Positions 32,895 through 38,164 of a DNA stretch of 38,164 nt are shown piece after piece. The stretch's first letter is position 1; every line of letters starts with the position of its first letter. Under the pieces are notes generated by a model. It ran no database searches. It had not been told where the DNA came from and was given only the letters and a program-made list of their open reading frames with translations. The stretch spans positions 1 through 38,164 of the forward strand of contig CAKZKR010000025.1 of the NCBI GenBank assembly GCA_937124615.1, given 5' to 3'. The position numbers and the translations under genes are program-made. The stretch is from an uncultured bacterium (lineage in GTDB: Bacteria > Hydrogenedentota > Hydrogenedentia > Hydrogenedentales > Hydrogenedentaceae).

Positions 32895-35800
32895 TTACAT
32901 ATCGCTTTTATCTTTTAATTGTCTTAATGCATTTTCCAATTCGTTGTTTGTCCCAAATAATTCTTTGTAATCCTGTATAATTTTCAGGGCTTCTTGTGTT
33001 CTCTGATGGTAAGACAAAAAATTTGAAAATTTGAGAGTAAGTTTAAAATCACTGGGATAAAAATCAACAAATCCTTTGAGGACTTCCTCTGCCTTATCGG
33101 TATGTCCTAATTGTTCACACACATGTATGTATATATCCAGTATCTCGGGATAATCATAACTATTTTCATAAGCATAATTAAAATATTGATACGATTTTTG
33201 AATATCCCCTAATTGCAAATAACCCTGTCCCAGGGCAAGATTTAATCGGATGTTCTCCGGTTCATTGATATATGCTCGGTTCAAAATCTCTATTGCCTTC
33301 TGAGGTTGATTTATAGCAAGTAGGAGTATCCCGTATTCAATTAATAGTTCATTGTTTTCTTCTACTTTGATTGCTTTTGTATAGCACTCATGTGCTTTTG
33401 CAAGATTTCCAGAGTGGGCGTATGCTTTTCCCTCAATACTTAAGCGTTTCCATAAAGGTAAGTTACTGTTAATCTTTGTAATTTCGAACAATAAATCTAT
33501 ATTTCCTGCTTCAAGTATCCTGCGAACCTGCTCATTAATTTCAGGTATATCTAAAGGTATTTTTTGTGCAATAACAACATGTTGGAAAGTGCGGAAGGTC
33601 TCATATTCTTCACTCGAGACCTTTTCAATTAATATTTTACCTATTTGTAAATTCCCATTTTCGTCTTGGGGAATGATATTTTCCGGTGCAATAGTAAGGG
33701 GCGATATAATGTTTGTGAGTAAACCTGCGCTTCGAACGAACTCTTTTAATGTTTCTTTTGTGTAAAACTTTAAGTGGGTTATATCTTGAATACCAGAATC
33801 GCGATAATCCCATCTACCTATGGACAATCCATAAAGGATGCCCCAATATTGGATATTAGGTATGCTAATAATCACATGTCCATAAGGTTTCAAATAGCGG
33901 GTTAATTTATTTAAAACTTTTTCAGGATGCTCCATATGCTCTAATACATCACAACAAGTTATAGCATCAAAGTAGTTTTCTTCTAATGGGAAATTGTCAG
34001 TTTCCAAGTTTCCCACAAATACTTTGTCCAGATTTTTTTTGGCAATTTCGGCTATTTCAGGGACAATTTCTATCCCAACAACCTCTTCTACACCTAATTC
34101 TTTTTTCATAGCATGGCCAAAACTGCCTGTAGCACAACCGATGTCAAGGACCTTTTTCACTCCTTGTGGTATAAGCCTCAACACCTCCCTCCGTTCCGAT
34201 GAATAATAATTTATAGGTTTTATCTCTAATCGTTTTGCCTGTGTGGAACTAATTTTAAACAATTTTTCGAGTTTTTCAACTATTTGTTTACATCGATGAT
34301 AGTAGGTATGTTCTTGTAGGACCTTTTTTTGCCCTCGCTTTGCAATTTCTTTTCTTTCCCGCTCGTGTTCGAGATAATAACGAATTTTATCTATTAGATC
34401 TCCTTCATCTCTATAAATAATAAGGTCTTTGCCCTCTTCGAACAATTCTTGAATGCTGTCTGCAGGGTCTGTAATAAGCAAAGCCCCACCTGCCATCCCT
34501 TCAAAGACACGCATGTTTAAATCATAATTAATTGCAGAATTGACAACAATTTTACTTCTTGCATAAATATCCCCCATTTCAAGGGGCCATTTTTTGCCAA
34601 TACAATTATTGGGAAATGTTTCTCCAATTTTTGTCAGTAATTTTCTTCTTTTGTCTCCCTCGTCGGGAGATAAACTTCCTATGTAGGATATATCAATATC
34701 ACGGGACAATTCTTTTGCGGGATATAACTCTGGATGGCATGCAAGGGGTAACCAGAAAGCATAACGGATACCCTTTTCTTTGAATAGATTAACATGACTC
34801 TTTTGAGCTAAAAATACAATATCAAAATATTTTGCCATTTCCAATCGTGTTTGGAAATCGAGATGTGTATCTATAAAATAAGCAATTCGAGGAATATTGA
34901 TAAGATGAATCAAAGGGTCTATGGTTTTAAGACCTGAGTCAATATATATGTAAAAATCAAAAGAATACCCAGTGGGTATACCTGATAACATATCTTCTAT
35001 CCTTTTTTCGTCAAAAGAGGTAGGTATCCTTTGTAGGGGATAAGGTGGGGGATTTTCAAATCCCCACTTGTATAATAATTCTTCAGGGCAACGAAACCCT
35101 GAAGTCAAAACCTGGTGGTCTTTTTCAAAAGCAAATTCAAAGTATCGTGCGGTTGTATGAGGAGAGGTAACATAATCCAGTAGTATATGGTAGTGTTTTT
35201 GAGTTGTTTCAGGCTTTGTGATATTTATTGATACTTTTTCTTTTCCACTGTGTTTTAGGATTATTTTTTGCCAGTTATCAATAAAACAGTTTATAGGAAA
35301 CTTTTGTCGAACCGTATCCCTACCTTTTTCCCCTATTTCTTTAGCTAAATGATGATTCTCTAAAAGCAATTCAAGGTACTTTCTTAGTTGCGCTGGATCA
35401 AAAGATGCAAGACCGTTTATCCCGTTGGTTATTGGGGAAGTCCGGTTACTTAAGGTAACAACGGGCATACCACAGGCCATTGCTTCTAATGTAGAAAGAT
35501 TATACCCGTCTTCGAATTCCTGCCGTGTGATGTGTAGAAGACAGCGATTCAGACGATAAGCGGTTAACAGTTCTTCAAAACTACGGGAAGGTTTTGAATT
35601 ATCCACTCCCGGATTTTCACCTACAATAGTATAAGGTAATCCTTTGCATAGTTCTTCCTGTAAAGAAAAATCAAACATCCAGTTACGCACCTTCATGTAG
35701 TTTCCTACTCGTAAAATGACTTCTTTACTCCCCTGATACCCCCCATATTCATCTATGTCAATTCCGGGTGGAACCACATAACCGGGATAACCATAATCAT

Positions 35801-36209
35801 CTCTTTTAGAGGGGGAAATATATACAAAAGTAAATAGTTTTGATAAGGACCTTACTACACTCTCAAAATTTTCTACGGCAGAAAAATCGTTTTTAGGTAA
35901 GGTTGTTTTTAAATAAGTCTTTCTATTATGGCATACGAGTATTTTTGGGCATGTTGCTTCACGAATATCCCATGCATTGGTTTCATTATGGGCAATGACA
36001 ATATCATAGTATTGATTAAATAATCGCTCTCTCCACTCATTTTCTGGAATTTCATGTAGATTTTCTGGTAATGGACGGAATTCTGCTTTCCATTTTCGGG
36101 CCAGTAACCCTTCATTGTATAGCCCTAAGTCCATTTCTAACCCCGTTTTAGCCATTAAACACATATAGGGTTCATGAAAATTGAAGGTTAGTATTTTCAG
36201 TTGTCCCAT
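32895..36209 (-). CDS. Four-module protein: GT4 glycosyltransferase, CgeB-like GT, SAM methyltransferase, TPR
   Basis: A 1104-residue fusion with clear module borders. Residues 1-320: GT4-like GT-B domain, with the donor motif DGYNLSTLEAMACGMPVV (234-251). Residues 340-650: CgeB-like glycosyltransferase with NMRVFEGMAGGALLITD (565-581) and the tail HTYYHRCKQIVEKL (634-647). Residues 670-885: class I SAM methyltransferase with VLDIGCATGSFG (687-698), GIEI (712-715) and DVLEHMEHPEKVL (754-766). Residues 920-1085: four or five TPR units, e.g. AHECYTKAIKVEENNELLIE. TPRs with sugar transferases recall protein-glycosylation enzymes such as OGT-type GTs. No signal peptide, so it acts in the cytoplasm. 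AAAGGGAAC precedes the ATG. It probably adds and methylates sugars on one acceptor; the acceptor is unknown, with flagellin as the leading guess by position. Confidence 0.88.
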   Translation of the reverse strand: MGQLKILTFNFHEPYMCLMAKTGLEMDLGLYNEGLLARKWKAEFRPLPENLHEIPENEWRERLFNQYYDIVIAHNETNAWDIREATCPKILVCHNRKTYLKTTLPKNDFSAVENFESVVRSLSKLFTFVYISPSKRDDYGYPGYVVPPGIDIDEYGGYQGSKEVILRVGNYMKVRNWMFDFSLQEELCKGLPYTIVGENPGVDNSKPSRSFEELLTAYRLNRCLLHITRQEFEDGYNLSTLEAMACGMPVVTLSNRTSPITNGINGLASFDPAQLRKYLELLLENHHLAKEIGEKGRDTVRQKFPINCFIDNWQKIILKHSGKEKVSINITKPETTQKHYHILLDYVTSPHTTARYFEFAFEKDHQVLTSGFRCPEELLYKWGFENPPPYPLQRIPTSFDEKRIEDMLSGIPTGYSFDFYIYIDSGLKTIDPLIHLINIPRIAYFIDTHLDFQTRLEMAKYFDIVFLAQKSHVNLFKEKGIRYAFWLPLACHPELYPAKELSRDIDISYIGSLSPDEGDKRRKLLTKIGETFPNNCIGKKWPLEMGDIYARSKIVVNSAINYDLNMRVFEGMAGGALLITDPADSIQELFEEGKDLIIYRDEGDLIDKIRYYLEHERERKEIAKRGQKKVLQEHTYYHRCKQIVEKLEKLFKISSTQAKRLEIKPINYYSSERREVLRLIPQGVKKVLDIGCATGSFGHAMKKELGVEEVVGIEIVPEIAEIAKKNLDKVFVGNLETDNFPLEENYFDAITCCDVLEHMEHPEKVLNKLTRYLKPYGHVIISIPNIQYWGILYGLSIGRWDYRDSGIQDITHLKFYTKETLKEFVRSAGLLTNIISPLTIAPENIIPQDENGNLQIGKILIEKVSSEEYETFRTFQHVVIAQKIPLDIPEINEQVRRILEAGNIDLLFEITKINSNLPLWKRLSIEGKAYAHSGNLAKAHECYTKAIKVEENNELLIEYGILLLAINQPQKAIEILNRAYINEPENIRLNLALGQGYLQLGDIQKSYQYFNYAYENSYDYPEILDIYIHVCEQLGHTDKAEEVLKGFVDFYPSDFKLTLKFSNFLSYHQRTQEALKIIQDYKELFGTNNELENALRQLKDKSDM

Positions 36210-36251
36210 GTTCCCTTTCTATTTGTAGACTCTGTAATAAGACATGTTTGA

Positions 36252-36878
36252 TTAATTCAAAATATGTTGGGATACAAGGTGTTTTAATTGACCAACGATT
36301 TCAGGTTCCTTTTCTGCAAGGGGAGCTAACTCATATTCTAATAAATCACCAAGACCGATACAGTCGTTATTTTCAAGGGACTGATACGCATTTTCAAGCA
36401 CTTTATTCAATTCATCATGATGTTCTTTTATTGTCTGGATTGCAGGACTTTCTTTTAAATGAGCACTTAAAATATTAATTATAAGTGCTTCTCGTTTTTT
36501 TATTTCACTCCAGATCGCTGAAAGTTTTTGAAAGGGTTCAAAGCCTTCCTCCGGGTTTTCACTCTGAAAGATCTGGGCTATTTCACGACACAACCCACTT
36601 AATTCCGGTGAATATAGTTCCAAATCATCAATACTTTCATTTACTAACTGGTGAATTGGATAGGTGTTAATTTCTAATACTCGTATGTTCGATATATTCA
36701 TTTCCTGAATAGATTCTAATGATTTTCCAGGGTATACCTCCTGGTCATTTACCTTTAACTTTACCATTGCCAATTGTTTATTACTGAGGTAGTTTATAAT
36801 TTCATTTAGAGCAGTTTGAAGCGTATCCGGAGGTATCGTGAAATCAAATCCCTTTATTCCATCAATGAGCACTTCCAT
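36252..36878 (-). CDS. Unknown protein overlapping csrA, small beta N-terminus and helical C-terminus
   Basis: I do not recognise this 208-residue protein. The first 75 residues alternate short strands and one helix ([20 protein letters not shown] then [12 protein letters not shown]), a beta-grasp-like pattern. Residues about 90-208 are helical and acidic, of the kind seen in flagellar chaperones or T3SS adaptors (FLiS/FlgN-like), but no family motif is visible. An upstream ATG (36950) exists, but AAGGAGA (36887-36893) with 8-base spacing selects 36878. It overlaps csrA by 17 bases and so is translationally coupled to it, and it precedes the large glycosyltransferase by 42 bases. A role in flagellin handling is possible but unproven. 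Confidence 0.7.
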   Translation of the reverse strand: MEVLIDGIKGFDFTIPPDTLQTALNEIINYLSNKQLAMVKLKVNDQEVYPGKSLESIQEMNISNIRVLEINTYPIHQLVNESIDDLELYSPELSGLCREIAQIFQSENPEEGFEPFQKLSAIWSEIKKREALIINILSAHLKESPAIQTIKEHHDELNKVLENAYQSLENNDCIGLGDLLEYELAPLAEKEPEIVGQLKHLVSQHILN

Positions 36879-37113
36879 TCTCTTGGTCTCCTTTATTAGG
36901 TTGAAAAACAGAAATCTCTTTTGGAACCTCTGTCTTAGCCGCTTCTTCATTTTCTGCTTTAATAGAAAGATATACCTCTTTCCTGTGAACAGGAATAGAC
37001 CGGGGGGCTTCTATTCCTATCTTAACCTGATTTTCCCGTAGTTCAAGCACTTTGATTTCGATATTATCTCCAATCATTATGCTTTCATCTTCCTTACGCG
37101 TAAGCACAAGCAT
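36862..37113 (-). CDS. csrA: Carbon storage regulator / translational repressor CsrA
   Basis: CsrA binds GGA-containing RNA hairpins and blocks ribosomes. [20 protein letters not shown] is the canonical start, followed by [20 protein letters not shown]. Arg44 (VHRKE), the main RNA contact in the family, and Asn55 (AENEE), which in Bacillus subtilis is needed for FliW binding, are both present at the same numbers. At 83 residues it is about 20 longer than E. coli CsrA, the extra being a charged C-terminal tail ([12 protein letters not shown]). An in-frame ATG exists at 37161, but AGGAG at 37121-37125 selects 37113. There is one base between the fliW stop and this ATG. The ribosome binding site is in a hairpin loop, predicting autoregulation. 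Confidence 0.95.
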   Translation of the reverse strand: MLVLTRKEDESIMIGDNIEIKVLELRENQVKIGIEAPRSIPVHRKEVYLSIKAENEEAAKTEVPKEISVFQPNKGDQENGSAH

Positions 37114-37114
37114 A

Positions 37115-37573
37115 TTAGACCTCCTGTCTATCGGTTGGATGTTCATTTTGGGGTTGCGCAAGGAACCATTGGACAGGATAATCCGTTCTGTCCAACACCA
37201 TTTGCTTTGCTAACCTTGTTTTGGGGTTTATCACAATTGGGGCTCGTAAGTTCGTTCGTATTTTTGTAGGGTCTTCTGGGACCACGAGTAAGGTATATAT
37301 AGAAATCTCCTGAGGAGAAGAGACTTGTAGTTCGTGTAGGTCCTGTGGGGTGAACGGAACCTGATAGTCGGGTAGAATTTGTAGAGTTTCTAACAATAAA
37401 AAGGCTAAAGACCCATTCTCTATAGACTGGAGCCACCATAGTGGGCTATCTTTAGGTCCGGGTAATAAGGTAAATTTTTGAAGATTCTGGAAACCTAAAA
37501 TCGGTTTGATAAATGTAAGTACCTGATTTTCGATAACTTCTATTTCACCGAATCGTGTTGTTTGTAGTAACAT
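37115..37573 (-). CDS. fliW: Flagellar assembly factor FliW
   Basis: FliW binds either flagellin or CsrA; when flagellin is scarce FliW is freed to hold CsrA, and flagellin mRNA is translated. The family pattern is present: [21 protein letters not shown] then [20 protein letters not shown] (about 25-45), [17 protein letters not shown] and, at the end, [18 protein letters not shown]. Its 152 residues are normal. It is the first gene of the minus-strand unit, its stop is one base from the csrA ATG, and together they form the known partner switch. The ribosome binding site is weak (AAAGGA far upstream). The 208-base gap to the divergent gene at 37782 must hold its promoter, but I cannot resolve it. 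Confidence 0.92.
   Translation of the reverse strand: MLLQTTRFGEIEVIENQVLTFIKPILGFQNLQKFTLLPGPKDSPLWWLQSIENGSLAFLLLETLQILPDYQVPFTPQDLHELQVSSPQEISIYTLLVVPEDPTKIRTNLRAPIVINPKTRLAKQMVLDRTDYPVQWFLAQPQNEHPTDRQEV
37116..37130 (-). promoter_or_regulatory. CsrA-binding-type hairpin over the csrA ribosome binding site
   Basis: On the minus strand the sequence TAGAC-AGGAG-GTCTA forms a perfect 5-bp stem (37126-37130 with 37116-37120) with the Shine-Dalgarno AGGAG in its 5-base loop (37121-37125), 7 bases before the csrA ATG and overlapping the fliW stop. GGA in a hairpin loop over a Shine-Dalgarno is the classical CsrA target; the flanking ACA and G-U further fit the RNA consensus ACARGGAUGU, one base shorter. 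The simplest reading is that CsrA represses its own translation. Confidence 0.72.
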
Positions 37574-37781
37574 AATTTTTGTTTGATTCCTTTTTTTGCA
37601 AACATGTATTTTATTTTACAATAATAACTGTGCATAATAGAAATATGCAAACCAATTTTGATTTTAACAAAGAAATATTTTTAATGTGGTTTTTAATAAG
37701 GGCGAGATTAGAGAATGAAGATTAAATTTTGGCTATAAAGGCGTAAAACAATAATAATATCATAATATAGGAGATTTGACA
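37574..37781. promoter_or_regulatory. Divergent 208-base gap between fliW and the edge gene
   Basis: AT-rich spacer that must contain promoters for both directions. I found no perfect sigma70 pair. TTGGCTATAAAGGCG (37729-37743) resembles sigma54, but GG and GC are only 8 bases apart rather than 10. TAGGAGA (37769-37775) is the ribosome binding site of the gene at 37782. No RNA gene or repeat seen. Confidence 0.4.
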
Positions 37782-38164
37782 ATGAAACGGGATTTAGATG
37801 AGGATCTTAGAAATATAAAAGAGTATGATTCTTTTAAGCGATTTATTAAGAACGAGGTTATCAAGGCAATTGATGAAGAAGATTGTGAAAAGATGAAATT
37901 TATGACGACTACTTTAGATTTATTAATTCAAATGAAAAAAAAGCTGGACCTTTTTACACAAGTTACAAAAGTAGGCCAGGAGCCAAGAGAAAGTACGGTA
38001 AAAGAGGAAAAAGAAATTTCCTCTTCAATTCAAACTCAAATGGAAGAAGTTCCTCAAAAAAAAACCATAAAAAAACAAAAGGCAAAAGAGGTTAAGGTAA
38101 AAAAAGAGGCCACAATCAAAAAGGTAGAACAAGCGGAGGAAAAAGAGAAGGAAAAAGAGAAGGA
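37782..38164 (+). CDS. Lys/Glu-rich hypothetical protein (3' end cut by window)
   Basis: An ATG at 37782 with GGAGA 7 bases before it opens a frame that runs off the window without a stop (127 codons seen). The first 70 residues form a probable helical bundle (LRNIKEYDSFKRFIKNEVIK, MKFMTTTLDLLIQMKKKLDL). After about residue 70 the protein becomes Lys/Glu-rich and repetitive (KEEKEI, KKQKAKEV, EEKEKEKEK), so it is charged and probably disordered or coiled. There is no signal peptide and I do not recognise the family. It is divergent from fliW. The charged tail may be a spacer before a C-terminal domain outside the window. Confidence 0.7.
   Translation, partial: MKRDLDEDLRNIKEYDSFKRFIKNEVIKAIDEEDCEKMKFMTTTLDLLIQMKKKLDLFTQVTKVGQEPRESTVKEEKEISSSIQTQMEEVPQKKTIKKQKAKEVKVKKEATIKKVEQAEEKEKEKEK
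38139..38164 (+). repeat. 12-bp tandem repeat at the window edge
   Basis: GAAAAAGAGAAG occurs twice in tandem (38139-38150, 38151-38162) and the last two bases begin a possible third copy. It encodes the (E/K) alternation EKEK in the partial gene at 37782. The total copy number is hidden by the edge. Confidence 0.8.

Noticed and set aside
37729-37743. TTGGCTATAAAGGCG as a sigma54 site for the edge gene
   Set aside because: GG and GC are 8 bases apart instead of 10.
1-38164. tRNA, rRNA, CRISPR, insertion sequences or prophage
   Set aside because: No cloverleaf, rRNA-like core, spaced repeats, transposase or phage motif recognised by eye in either strand. A tRNA or ncRNA scan would be needed to exclude small RNAs.

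Overview
This window looks like chromosomal DNA of a motile, diderm (Gram-negative-type) bacterium that is AT-rich by inspection. It carries a flagellar operon, an outer-membrane beta-barrel ending in Phe, a heptosyltransferase-like enzyme, good AGGAG ribosome binding sites and at least one perfect TTGACA-N17-TATAAT promoter. Secreted Gfo/Idh/MocA, HEAT-repeat and FG-GAP proteins beside a PPi-dependent phosphofructokinase recall Hydrogenedentota or the Planctomycetes/Lentisphaerae/Verrucomicrobia neighbourhood. This is an inference from gene content only and no phylogenetic marker was tested.

Layout. (1) 1-7735, + strand: flagellar genes fliK (cut by the window edge), flgD, flgE, a strong intrinsic terminator, then motA, motB, fliL, fliN, fliO, fliP and an unrecognised 149-residue membrane-anchored protein. 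fliM is absent between fliL and fliN, and fliQ/fliR do not follow fliP. (2) 7762-9801, - strand: an EF-G paralogue with a divergent P-loop and switch II. (3) 9968-10981, +: a Memo-family protein with an unusual signal peptide. (4) 11015-14115, -: a GALK2/Gal1-type galactokinase, a dGTPase-like HD hydrolase and a purine nucleoside phosphorylase, packed head to tail. (5) 14287-15270, +: a putative glycosyltransferase. (6) 15260-20259, -: a Gfo/Idh/MocA protein lacking the EKP motif, a GDPD-like phosphodiesterase, a hotdog-like protein behind a perfect sigma70 promoter, PPi-PFK, and a membrane PAS protein with a kinase-like dimerisation helix but no ATPase domain. (7) 20441-28695, +: a GH4 alpha-galactosidase, a Tat-exported Gfo/Idh/MocA oxidoreductase, a HEAT-repeat protein, an FG-GAP protein and a small membrane protein, then an alginate-export-like porin. 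(8) 28716-37573, -: fliW, csrA, an unknown protein, three large glycosyltransferases (two of them multidomain fusions) and a nitroreductase. (9) 37782 to the end, +: the start of a Lys/Glu-rich protein.

How the parts fit. Regions 1 and 8 together cover export, hook, stator and switch parts of the flagellum plus the FliW-CsrA flagellin-homeostasis pair. CsrA has the expected Arg44 and Asn55. The csrA ribosome binding site lies in the loop of a perfect 5-bp hairpin, which predicts CsrA autoregulation. The following glycosyltransferases include one with a Maf-like N-terminus and a GT4/CgeB-like/methyltransferase/TPR fusion. They are the best candidates here for a poorly described flagellin-glycosylation system. 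Regions 4 and 7 hold the alpha-galactosidase and galactokinase of a galactoside route, and the PPi-PFK of region 6 lies further down glycolysis. No gap between genes exceeds about 210 bases. I saw no tRNA, rRNA, CRISPR array, transposase or phage gene.
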